The notes under the pieces are model-generated. The model ran no database searches, was not told the origin of the DNA, and saw only the letters and a list, made by a program, of their open reading frames with translations. A program made the position numbers and the translations under genes. DNA of 13,726 nt from Phoronis ovalis (lineage: Eukaryota; Phoronida; Phoronidae), in assembly GCA_028565635.1 (NCBI GenBank), contig JAOXYB010036429.1, positions 1 through 13,726 of the forward strand. The letters are read 5' to 3'. Positions 1-8,125 of the stretch are shown here, in pieces; the stretch's first letter is position 1; every line of letters starts with the position of its first letter.

Positions 1-44
1 GAAAAGCGGGATTGCATTTTACGTAACAGGGAGGCTGGCTTCAA
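1..44 (-). CDS. HCN: Possible HCN exon 7: start of S4-S5 linker (partial)
   Basis: After TATATCTAG on the minus strand the phase-0 frame, which exon 6 requires, is open to the window edge and reads LKPASLLRKMQSRF. This would give an intron of 139 bp. The peptide is amphipathic and basic and about the right length to lead into S5, but it matches the family linker only weakly (an Ala-Ser pair and a Phe can be aligned), and the acceptor has a poor pyrimidine tract. The true next exon could instead lie beyond the window. Confidence 0.35.
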   Translation of the reverse strand, partial: MKPASLLRKMQSRF

Positions 45-3000
45 CTAGATATATTATGAAGATCATAAGACAAAACGTTAACATTAAGAGACCCTTCAAC
101 ATTTCCCTTTATTATGTATTATTATGCAACAGAATTCCATGGTCACACCAAATAGTTCAATTTCCAATTCAATGATCACTTACCAATTCGACATGTTTAA
201 CATATCGCCACATACGTGAGAGCCGTAAGAGGCGCATCAGGCTTGCAAGCTTTAGTATTCGTAATACTTTAAATGCATGCCCTGCAAACAAAATTGTAGT
301 TCAAAGAAGATCCCAATTCAATATAAGCGTACAAATTAATTTCGTATTAGTTGCATGGAAATTGTGGAAATTGTGATAAACGCTTTAAAATAGATGATAT
401 ATGTATATATATGAAAAAACTGAAGTAATAATTTTTATATAATATGACTCTAAACCCTCAAAAACATAGATGGAAAAATGTATTTTTGTAAGTTATATAG
501 TGGCCACACTGTATAAAATTACTGGCCTGTGTCGCTGTGTTGAGGATTGTATGCACGAGCAATGTAGCCCCAAGGCGTAGAACTTATAAAGTCTAAAATA
601 AACCAAGTCTTTAAATAATGGATGACAATCTTCTTAGAATCTAAGACGACCTCTCCGTGCTGAATATATCCTAGATAAAAAAATACAGAGATGTAAGCAC
701 GGAACAATTACATATTTGTTTAATTTAATTTGGGGAGAAGTCATTGCGTCATTTCAAGCGATGAAAATAGCCAACTTCTTGTTGCATTTCTCGTTAACAT
801 TATTTGGGTAAAAGCAAGCGGTTGTTTTGTTTCGTTAATGGGTAATAAAAAAGTAGAAGTTTGTAAAATGTTACTTTATTTAGTCCCTGATGGCTTCTTT
901 GTGAAGAACATAGCCCAAGGCAGTTATGCATCGTTAAGATAAAAACGTGGACTTTTTACAATGGTGATGTCGACGCCTGTTGTGCACAATTCCTAAGATA
1001 CTGTTCGCAGTATGAGCCAAGATATATAAAGGGTATCTCGAACAGCGAGCATTTGGTCTGTTAAGTGCGAGCAGCGTAATTTTGGTAACTAATTTGGTTT
1101 GTTGAGCTTTTTTGGCGACCGTTTTTTTTTTGGCAACCGTTTTTTGTTGTGGTTGTCAATTTGTTCTTGTTCTGTGCGAGCAGCGAGCATTGCCGAGTTT
1201 TAAGTGAGAGCATTGCACCTTGGGGTACCCCCTACCCCCTCATAAAACTGTAGGGAAATTGAACAAAGTTTGATTTTATACAAATACGGCTGGAGAGCTG
1301 GTGTAGTATTTTATCCGCGATATCAGTCAATGTTTATTTGCGAAACATCTTTATTTAAAATGTTAATTACCTGTACGAAAATTAAACAGAATGTCTATGT
1401 AAAAGATGACGTCACATGCAATGTTATAACCGATATACCAAGCCTCGTTGTAATCCTCATAAAACGAAATGAAGAGCGGGAGAACAATCAGGTTGCAAAA
1501 AATTAAAAGTAACAGCAAAATATCCCATGCAGATCTGCAATGGAAATAAGAACGTATTTTAAGGTAAGCAATTGACATCTAATGTTAGGATACACGTGAG
1601 GGAAAGTTAAATTTACGATTGAGTAAGCTGGTGCTGTGCTGGCACAGTAAATGCGAAATCAGTACTTTTTTGTTTATGTCTAACTATAAATGTGGGCACC
1701 TTACAGTGCATGACGCAAAACGGACATGATTATATAACGTATAACTTTCAGCCAATCAGTACGCTATGGATGTAGTTTGCCATGAAAGACGAGAATTAGC
1801 CACCGCACTGCTTACCATGCCACCAGTTAGGCCTCGTGTATCTACCAAAAAAATGGCCAAGGGCTTCTCCCTCCCAGGGGATCACACATAAATTACGACA
1901 ATTAAATAATTCCTTTATCCTTATTCAGTACATGTATATATATGTTATCTGTCATCTACAACCTGAAAATAAATGAAAGTGACATCTTAGCGGCATTCGA
2001 TACCGATATAAGATTGATAGTAAATTACCTGAATTTGCTACACGGGTGAATGAGGAAGAAGCCCCCAATTTCCATTCTCAAAATTTCGTTTTCAATAGCA
2101 TTCTCATGTCCTAGCAGTTTAAGCGTCAGATCATTGTTATGTGGTTGAAGCAATTTTTTTATTTGCTTACCAACAGAGACTCGTATCATGGTATGGGTAC
2201 TAGCACTACTTTCGCTCGAGGTTTTGTCAATCTTAAATGCACGCGCAAACTGGAGAAAGCATAAAAAGAATTTATAAAAAGTTTCTACCACTTCAAAACA
2301 TGTCATGTATAATATTTTCAAAAGTATTCTATATAGGTTATTTATCTTCACACTAGTCTAGAGCATTGCGGTAAATAATTATTAAAAGTAACAGAACTTA
2401 AAACCCAAATACTCTGATAGATTGTTCACTGCAGTGGTATCTACTGTCGAACGATAAAAGAGACCGAATCAGTGGCCTTTTTTTGTAAAACTTGGGTTAT
2501 CCGTAGTAGCAATTATCGTGATATAAAAGAAATGGAACATACCACTAGATTGTAGTTGTAGGTATGCTAAAGTTAAGTAAGTTTTTGTATTCATTTTTAT
2601 TATGTTTACATTATTTCTTTTAAATACTGGCTGTATTTTGTGGTACAGCTCTTTATAGAAAACGAAACGCCTGTGTAAAGTTCCGAACGAGTCCACTGCA
2701 CATTATTTTATTTTGAAATTACAAAAAAAGAATAAAAAATACAGATTACAAAGAAGAAAAATAATAGAAACATAACAACGACAAAGGAAAAATTACTAAG
2801 TTTCAGTATCAATGAATATAACAGTTTAGTTTAGAGAGTCTATGAAATCTTTCCGACTTCTTTAGAATACTTCTAATTCTGAATATGTTTTACCTTGACA
2901 TCCTTTTTGAGATCACAAGTGATGAGACCTGAACCTTCAGATGTGCGTCGTCTTTCTAGGCGCTCTTTGCTGATGCTGATTTCGCTTTGGTGTTTTTGCG

Positions 3001-4517
3001 TGGAAATACCATGTTCCGAATATTCGGGGGCACTATCACTACTACACAACGGCTAAAAAGTACATTTAAAGCAATGTGCTGCTTTCCAATATGCAGCAAA
3101 TTCTTGTTCAAGCCGACGCTGTTAATAAACTCAGCTTCACATATTAAAATATATAAATTGTATTTCGAGGTTACGCTTGGAAATGTTTTTAAATATTAAA
3201 AGTATATCAAAAAAGACTCAAAGAAAAGACTTTCCAAAAGTAATAAATGTTACAGCGTATACTGCATAAAATCATTTTTTAATGTAAATTCATACATCAA
3301 CGTATGAACGATGGAAATATAAGCTCACAATATTATGGCATACGTTTCCTGTGTATATTTGACAGACATTATATATATATATACCATCTTATTAATCAGC
3401 AATTATCAACATTAGGCAGGGTGAGTGATAAATGGAAACAGCATGACAATTCAAGCCTCTGTCTGACAAAAAGAACCTTTCTATACAGTCGGAGAATAAA
3501 TAAATTCACGTGGTTGGGAGTCTATGATATAATGTCATTTATTTGTCAAATTAAAAGAAAAATAATAAACACCTTGACCTTTCATCTTCTATTGGAAGAT
3601 ATCATCAAAGACATTAATTAGTGCCCTCGTCAGCAGTATGATGATCTTAAACGCTGCTTGCATAACCAAACCCCCCCCGCATTCTGTTCGTTTATTCCAG
3701 CTGTCTCTCCTCATCACTCTTTTGTAAATGGAAAAACTCTCCAGGTTAATGAAATAATAGATTTATAAAAAGATACCTGGATTACATGAAGTATACTGTA
3801 TTAATAAAATGTTCCGGCAAAGATATTGCATATGAGAAAAAAAAACAGTATTTGCCACTAGGAGTCTCACAGTATGAGCCAATAGTTGGTGTCATGATGA
3901 GCTACTATTTCAAAGATGTATGTTTTCTCCTGCTTGCCAGGATAATTGGTTGGATATCGATAGTCATTTTGTGACTTGGATTCTTTGTGCGGGAGGAGAA
4001 ATTAATTAGACGATTTTTAAAAGATATTTGAGATATGAAATTGAGAACAATATTTAGGAGCACTCTGAGAATGAACTACGTAAAAATGGCGCCTATGTTG
4101 TAATTATTTCTGTGATCGAAGAGTTTAGCGCCAAACGTGTGTCAAGAATTTGATGTATGATTCCTCTGATGGTTAACAATAACTGTAGGTTGACAAAAGA
4201 ACCTTTGAAACTATCGTTAAAGAATGGTTTATATCCGGATGTGATGAAAATTGCTTTGAAGCCTATGGAAATAAAATACAGATTTCTTTCCACATTGTAA
4301 CACTTTTATTGTTGTCACGAAGTTGTTTTAGGGCTAAAACAGTGGTCTCTTCGTCTGTGCAGAGATTCGACTACAGTTTGCTTACCTGTTTTTGTGTTTC
4401 ATTGTGCGCTATGTCAATATTTTCTCTTAAAATATTATACTGATTACCATCAATGACAATAGAGGGGAATGTGTCCGCTTCAGGCTTTATCTCAAGAGGT
4501 TTTGATTCACTGTCCAT
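1..4517 (-). CDS. HCN: HCN-type hyperpolarization-activated cyclic-nucleotide-gated channel, 5' part of gene (multi-exon, C-terminus off window)
   Basis: Joined minus-strand exons 4517-4386, 3052-2894, 2249-2029, 1534-1371, 670-527, 281-184 (plus a tentative 44-1) make one open frame of 306 residues with intron phases 0, 0, 2, 1, 1, 0. Residues about 118-170 match the HCN domain that precedes S1 in this family (LLQP.., then IHPCSKFR), 173-196 are S1, 203-223 S2 ending FNFRTG, 244-262 S3 (YLKTWFILDFISS), and 275-300 the S4 sensor with a serine interrupting the basic ladder, which is an HCN signature. Known family members are plasma-membrane tetramers that pass Na+/K+ current on hyperpolarization and are modulated by cAMP or cGMP through a C-terminal binding domain. 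Pore, S6 and that binding domain are not in the window. CNG and KCNH (EAG) channels share the general fold, but the S2-S4 wording and the HCN domain favour HCN. Every splice border is inferred from sequence, not from transcripts. Confidence 0.93.
184..281 (-). CDS. HCN: HCN exon 6: S4 voltage sensor (residues 274-306)
   Basis: The exon lies between acceptor TTTGCAG and a consensus donor GTAAGTG, 98 nt, leaving phase 0. It reads HAFKVLRILKLASLMRLLRL and then SRMWRYVKHVEL. Basic residues recur every third position: K278, R281, K284, then S287 in place of a charge, then R290, R293, R296, R299. A serine in the middle of the S4 ladder is characteristic of HCN channels. The first position of the ladder is His (275) where the HCN sequences I know have Arg. 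The segment ends at the start of the S4-S5 linker. Confidence 0.93.
282..526 (-). other. HCN intron 5, probable GC-AG intron
   Basis: The 245-bp intron runs from GCCAGT to TTTGCAG on the minus strand. It is AT-rich with a (TA)n-like patch near 398-411. The donor CAG-GCCAGT differs from the usual GC-donor consensus only at the third intron base. No other feature is visible. Confidence 0.6.
527..670 (-). CDS. HCN: HCN exon 5: end of S2 through S3 (residues 226-274)
   Basis: After the acceptor TTTTTTTATCTAG the split Gly codon is completed and the frame reads YIQHGEVVLDSKKI, the cytosolic S2-S3 loop, then HYLKTWFILDFISSTPWGYI. The latter closely matches the S3 wording YLK(S/T)WFxxDFxSSIP of HCN channels, with the conserved S3 aspartate at D252. 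The S3-S4 loop (ARAYNPQHSDTG) is shorter than in vertebrate HCN1 as I recall it. The 3' border is set at 527 because only a GC donor (ACACAG then GCCAGT) continues in frame into S4. The nearby GT donor ending at 523 leads to a stop codon four codons into the next exon. Confidence 0.9.
671..1370 (-). other. HCN intron 4 with GC-richer LTR-like patch
   Basis: This 700-bp intron has a normal GTAATT donor and a TTTTTTTATCTAG acceptor. Bases 945-1250 are visibly richer in G and C than the rest and contain repeated motifs, described separately. The remainder is plain AT-rich intron sequence. Confidence 0.75.
945..1250 (+). mobile_element. Candidate solo LTR or other inserted element inside the HCN intron
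   Basis: The patch contains TATATAAAG at 1023-1031, then within 160 bp two near-copies of GTGCGAGCAGCG (1065-1076 and 1175-1186) and a related ACAGCGAGCATT at 1042-1053. It also has a tandem pair TTTTTGGCGACCGTTTT / TTTTTGGCAACCGTTTT (about 1108-1145) and a GGGGTACCCC palindrome at 1222-1231 followed by CTACCCCCT. A TATA box followed by a short GC-richer block is how many LTR promoters look. I cannot see clear TG..CA ends, a target-site duplication or any retroelement protein, so this may be just an unusual intron segment. Confidence 0.25.
1371..1534 (-). CDS. HCN: HCN exon 4: S1 and S2 segments (residues 171-226)
   Basis: The exon begins after TTCCATTGCAG, completing the split Arg codon to give KFRSAWDILLLLL. 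S1 is the hydrophobic run at about 173-196 (ILLLLLIFCNLIVLPLFISF). A short acidic loop (YEDYNEAW) leads into S2 at about 203-223, which carries the acidic residues D212 and D218 and ends NFRTG. Acidic S2 residues pair with S4 charges in voltage-sensor domains. The donor is ACAG followed by GTAATT, in phase 1. The 164-nt length (one base, 54 codons, one base) is exactly right for both neighbours. Confidence 0.93.
1535..2028 (-). other. HCN intron 3
   Basis: A 494-bp intron from GTAATT to TTGCAG. Inside it, near 1962, is an unused but strong-looking minus acceptor (TTTCATTTATTTTCAG); in the phase required the following frame stops after two codons. Nothing else stands out. Confidence 0.8.
2029..2249 (-). 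CDS. HCN: HCN exon 3: HCN domain ahead of S1 (residues 98-171)
   Basis: After the acceptor TTTCTCCAG the frame reads FARAFKIDKTSS and continues to KQIKKLLQPHNNDLTLKLLG, then ENAIENEILRM and GGFFLIHPCSKF before the donor GTAATT, ending in phase 2. The order LLQP, LxLxLxG, AxExE, then G-F-aromatic/L-I-H-P-x-S-x-F-R is that of the HCN domain, the short helical unit in front of S1 that in known channels contacts the voltage sensor and the C-linker of a neighbouring subunit. Length is 221 nt (73 codons plus two bases). A Ser/Thr-rich linker occupies residues 107-117. An internal GTAAGC around codon 123 resembles a donor, but the conserved domain reads straight through it. Confidence 0.9.
2250..2893 (-). 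other. HCN intron 2
   Basis: A 644-bp AT-rich intron from GTAAAA to TTTCTCCAG. Bases 2701-2770 are strongly purine-rich on the plus strand, which is a pyrimidine run in the transcript. No coding block that fits the phase was found. Confidence 0.7.
2894..3052 (-). CDS. HCN: HCN exon 2: disordered N-terminal segment (residues 45-97)
   Basis: This 159-nt open block starts after a good acceptor (TGTACTTTTTAG) and ends at AAG followed by GTAAAA. It encodes exactly 53 codons in phase 0-0, so it fits between exon 1 and exon 3 without disturbing frame. The peptide begins PLCSSDSAPEYSEHG and continues through SKERLERRRTSEGSG to LKKDVK; it is rich in Ser, Glu, Lys and Arg and has no hydrophobic segment, typical of a flexible cytosolic tail. 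GC content is higher than in the surrounding intron. Because it is phase 0-0 it could be an optional cassette: exon 1 also joins exon 3 in frame. The RRRTS stretch has the basic-residue pattern of a protein kinase A site. Confidence 0.72.
3053..4385 (-). other. HCN intron 1
   Basis: A 1333-bp intron from GTAAGC to TTTTTAG. It holds a short (TA)n run at about 3370-3383 and a run of eight C at about 3669-3676. Open stretches on both strands (3304-3621 plus, 3600-3770 minus, 4093-4293 minus) lack splice sites of matching phase and are within what AT-rich DNA gives by chance. Confidence 0.65.
4386..4517 (-). CDS. HCN: HCN exon 1: start codon and N-terminal tail (residues 1-44)
   Basis: The ATG at 4517 reads MDSESKPLEIKPEADTFPS and is the first ATG after an in-frame TGA near 4574, in the good context AAAATGG. 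The frame stays open to ACACAAAAACAG followed by the strong donor GTAAGC, ending in phase 0 after QKQ. The segment is acidic and hydrophilic, as expected of the poorly conserved cytosolic N-terminus of HCN channels, so family similarity alone would not identify it. The evidence is strand, order, the donor and exact phase match with both following exons. A GTG 18 codons further upstream in the same frame is not a credible eukaryotic start. Confidence 0.75.
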
Positions 4518-4610
4518 TTTAAAGTATAGGAGTAAAAAACGCGTCCTATGCCATAGAATGATACCGTACACTCAATAAATTACCAAAATTCACTCTTGGT
4601 TCCAACAATT

Positions 4611-4621
4611 ATTGGTTTATA
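4611..4621 (-). promoter_or_regulatory. TATA-like box of the HCN gene
   Basis: Minus strand TTTTTATAAACCAAT lies about 100 bases upstream of the ATG at 4517, placing a start site near 4590 and a 5' untranslated region of roughly 70 bases. In AT-rich DNA TATAAA is common, so support comes only from position and from the CRE cluster just upstream. Confidence 0.35.
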
Positions 4622-4696
4622 AAAACAGTATAGAAGACACAATTTGTCAATCGTTTATACTTTTCATGCAAATTCGAACGTCAAAGAAAATGAAAC

Positions 4697-4750
4697 TACG
4701 TCATGACGATATGTAGCAAGAACTGTTGGTATTATGACGTCATGACGTCG
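4697..4750 (-). promoter_or_regulatory. Cluster of cAMP-response-element (CREB/ATF) sites
   Basis: A perfect TGACGTCA octamer lies at 4735-4742 and continues directly into TGACGTCG (4743-4750). The 10-bp palindrome CGTCATGACG occurs at 4699-4708 and again at 4738-4747. Together these give at least five CGTCA/TGACG half-sites within 54 bp, about 180-235 bp upstream of the HCN start codon. TGACGTCA is the classical CREB/ATF palindrome. Function in this animal is inferred. Confidence 0.45.
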
Positions 4751-5364
4751 GAATAAATACAACGCAACTCCAATTATGATGCAATTTTGTGCCCAACTTT
4801 GAGAGGAAATGTAAATACAACCACTGTTAGTTAATGCTAATAAATGGATACCAGAAAAAAAAAAAAGAAGCAAGCTGGTGGATTATTTACAAAAGGAAAT
4901 CAATAATGTTGAATTGATCAAGAGTACCATTGTTGCTGCATATGGTGACGTAACTTTCAAACTCATTTCAGTTTAATATATGGAACAAAACTGTTAATTT
5001 TGCAAGTTTTTTTTTATCACTTTTATGCAAACTGTTAATTACCTCCTGCACCAATGAATAAAATGGAAGTTATTGCGTGCGCAATATAATATGGAACGTC
5101 TTTGTCTTATAAACTGTAACCTCATACAAACAACAATATTCCTGTCACTGCTTGACGTTACGCCATGTCACGACACACCCCCAAACATGTCACGAAAGCA
5201 ACCACTGACTCTATTCCCCATACCAATCTGGCCTTAAAAAAGTCATCCACCTGGTGGGAGAAAGATCTGACTTTCTAAGGCAATGCCGTAAAAGGATTAT
5301 TTAAGCGAGAAAATATTTTTTTTGCTCAAACTTCAGCTGGCAGCTGAGACTATTTCAGATGGCA
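4751..5364. other. No gene recognised
   Basis: AT-rich sequence upstream of the HCN promoter. A plus-strand ORF of 37 codons at about 5165-5278 (MSRHTPKHVTKATTD..) sits in a locally GC-richer patch, but it has no recognisable motif and is too short to call. AACTGTTAATT occurs at about 4990 and 5030. Confidence 0.5.
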
Positions 5365-5760
5365 GATACAGTTTAGTCGCATATTCAGCTGACTGGCGAA
5401 TTTAAAAAAATAAGGTTGCTGATAAATGGGGAACAGACATCGCTTTCCAAGCTGTACTAACTAATGGTTTATTTAAGCACGAAATATGCAAAAATATGTT
5501 ACGTAATCAATACCTGATTGGACAAACAATTATTCATTTATACATGAAGTAAGCTCTTACTGGCTGAAAACGATGAACAGAGAATAAATCAAGGATAAAA
5601 TATAATGCGTGAACTTAAAAGAAACTCACAACAACTTGCGTAATTGGGACCGTCCAATTTGTGCGTACAAAGTTAAGTTTACGCTTTTGCTTGAACTTGG
5701 ACGATTTCCCTGTGTTGGTTAGCCATATAATAAAAAAATATCCTCATTGATGCCTCTGAT
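5365..5760 (+). repeat. Dispersed repeat, copy A (interrupted)
   Basis: Bases 5365-5500 align with 12648-12784 in the same orientation (for example CTTTCCAAGCTGTACTAAC against CTTTCCAAACTACACCAAC, then AATGGTT, AAGCA.GAAA.ATG and AAAATATGTT). The alignment resumes at about 5713-5760 (GTTGGTTAGCCATATAA, then TATCCTCATTG, then CTTCTGAT-like) against 12784-12835. Between the two parts copy A carries 212 extra bases (5501-5712) flanked by TGTT on both sides. No protein-coding domain or terminal inverted repeat is evident. Confidence 0.75.
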
Positions 5761-5953
5761 GCCATGCCACAATCGTGTTGGCATCAGCTGTCCTAGTTCT
5801 TAATATCTGCCAACACATTAGCATCGTTCTCCATGTTATCAAACATCCTGCTTCTATCAACTTACCATTTATTTACCTTCGTCAATCTATCGTCTTCATG
5901 TTGTTATCCATCACCTTTTAATTATTACTAACCATTGCTGCGTCAAAATTGCT

Positions 5954-6003
5954 TCGCTACTGCTGTTTATAGCCACTTAGTGTCGCTACTGTTGTTTACA
6001 ACC
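5954..6003 (+). repeat. Short imperfect tandem repeat (29-bp period)
   Basis: TCGCTACTGCTGTTTATAGCC (5954-5974) recurs as TCGCTACTGTTGTTTACAACC (5983-6003). The surrounding 5760-6020 stretch is pyrimidine-biased and full of related ATC/TTC words, like an old degenerate minisatellite. Confidence 0.5.
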
Positions 6004-6032
6004 GCCTTTTCACCTTTGGTAACCTAGCTTTA

Positions 6033-6040
6033 TGACGTCA
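6033..6040. promoter_or_regulatory. Isolated TGACGTCA octamer
   Basis: A second perfect non-coding CRE octamer, about 1.5 kb upstream of the HCN start codon. No TATA box or exon is apparent beside it, so function is open. Confidence 0.2.
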
Positions 6041-8080
6041 TATTCACTCATACAGCTAGATAACCAAAGACAAGATCAAGGGGCTCTCTCACAGGCATTA
6101 GCAATGTATAGTGACCCCGAGATAGTAGCCTACTGGTTTTGAGTACAAGAACTTCAATAATGCATTCAGTAGTCTTCGAACAAATTATGCACCACATGTT
6201 CCTCTGTACCGCAACAAACACTAAATAATGTTCTATACTCAAATATAAAAAGCTCCATATACCGTTTTAGTAATAGAGTGCATAGCAAACATAAGGAGGC
6301 GTAAGCCAGTAGCGCGTGATATACCGGTAGTAAAACTGTCGGCTATAGAACAATTAAAAATTTTAGCTGATTAAACATAAAACCAATTACATTAGGTACG
6401 TTACATACTATGCCAAACGATTATAAAAAACTTTGTGGTTTTATTGACACGAAAAAGACACTGTGATGCGTCTTATACGCTTGAAAGCGTAACTGTCATT
6501 ATAACTAATAACATTAACCGTGTATTTGTAAAGAAATGTTGCTAATACTTTTTTGTTGAATACTACTGAGCATCAAATGACATTTCTACACGACATGAAT
6601 ATTTAAACTATTTTCTTTCTGATGATTAAATGTTTAATATTTCATAAATATAATTAAAAGGGTTTGTTTTATTAAAAAAGGGTTACTAACTATCTTTTGA
6701 GTACGGAATCACTTGGCGTGACAAACTATAAATATTTCACTATTTTATTGAAATTGTACTTTACTGAGTCTCGCGCATCTTTTTAGGAATAATTAAAGCT
6801 CATTTACACGTGCACATCGCATGTCAGTCTGGAATATTTTTAATTGCGATATCTAAAGTGAAGTGCCATTACTGTAAAATATCCACTGCCCTGATGATAA
6901 AAGCATATCAATTCTACAAATAAGAGGCAACAAAAATCTTTTTAAAAATAAGATAAATTCTATCAAAGACAAACACCAGTATGTTTATCCATGTTGTTAC
7001 ATAACAAAACATTAGCTAGTATAAAGTTACAGTGTCACATTATGCGTTGGTACAGAATTTGTTAGTTAGAAAAAGACATAATTTACATGTTCAACACTTT
7101 TTATTTGAAATAACGAAACGTTGAGGTCATACCTGTATATTTAAATTAAAATATATAGGCAAACACAATAGACCATGATATATCCTGAATGCCCTTTACA
7201 GAAGCGCTGGCCTAGAACTTTATGAATATTAAAACAGGTTTAACTTGTTTCCCATGTGTTCTTAAACAAGGAAAGTCGGAAAATCGGTTTCTCAAGGCGT
7301 CTTACAATTTATTCAACGCAGTTTATATTGATATTAAAGATTCTCGTAGCTAAATGATAACAGTATAATTTAGTACTAATTTAGTACATTTGATTAGTAG
7401 ATTTTTTTATTCGAGTGTGGCTAAGAAATATAATGTTAGATTTGAGGTTTTTTTCTTGCGCATCGTTTTCAAGGTCCAGGCTTTTTTGTACTAGAGAGCC
7501 AGACATGTATCCTCTCCGATGCGAAACATGATATTCCCCAGTTTTCCTAAACTAGATACTGAAAAAGCATCCTTATATGAATTAGTATATTTCGCGGCTC
7601 ATATTTCTCGTAAAAATCATAGCGCGTAATTTGTTGAACAATTATTAGCAACTGTAATGTTTTTAATGTAAGTAAAATTCTTATATTATACCAAATTCGA
7701 AAGACTTGCATATCTTAATTTAAAAAAAACGCATCACCCTAGAAATACTGTACTTGTTTGCTTCCTTAGAGACAGAGCAACTGAAGGGAAAAAAATGTAA
7801 TACACTTTGATAACAAAACCTGCTTCGAATTCTAAACATGAACTGATTGTCATGCATTGCATGGCTGAAAAATCAATAAGTAAAAGACATATGCTATTAC
7901 ATTACACATTCGAACTAGCAGTCACGAATACGCTTGTATGGACATGATATTCGGGATGATATTCTACGTGGCATCGCACGTATCGCAGTCTATACACTGC
8001 ATCTGTAAACAAAGAAATGAGAAATTAAAATAAACCCGCGTAATTTACCAAACATACTGTTTAACACAGGTAACTAGTGT
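6041..8080. other. AT-rich stretch, no gene recognised
   Basis: Very AT-rich with no open block longer than chance. On the minus strand two strong acceptor-like sites stand out, TTTTTTTCCCTTCAG ending at 7781 and TTTCTTTGTTTACAG ending near 8002. The sequences after them are open for only 13 to 33 codons and match no family I know. Confidence 0.5.
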
Positions 8081-8125
8081 ATCTCTTAAGCTAACTAAAG
8101 CTTCGTTGCTTGTCGTAAAGATAAA

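Noticed and set aside
1407-1414. Perfect TGACGTCA octamer
   Set aside because: It lies in the S2 exon and encodes the conserved Cys-Asp-Val-Ile stretch, so coding constraint explains it.
1930-1962. Strong minus acceptor TTTCATTTATTTTCAG in HCN intron 3
   Set aside because: In the phase left by exon 3 the frame stops after two codons; at best it would be a poison exon, and no good donor follows.
3304-3621. 105-codon plus-strand open frame
   Set aside because: It lies inside HCN intron 1, is AT-rich with no motif, and is of a length such DNA gives by chance.
3600-3775. Minus-strand open frame of about 60 codons (MRRDSWNKRTECGGG and on)
   Set aside because: It looks mildly coding-like, but no acceptor and donor of phase 0 exist to place it between HCN exons 1 and 2, and it depends on a long G run.
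4093-4293. Minus-strand open frame inside HCN intron 1
   Set aside because: It begins at GTG, not ATG, has no usable donor and ends in a stop, so it cannot be an internal exon.
4518-4571. Upstream extension of HCN exon 1 (18 codons from GTG)
   Set aside because: GTG is not a credible start here. The ATG at 4517 is the first after an in-frame stop and has a good context.
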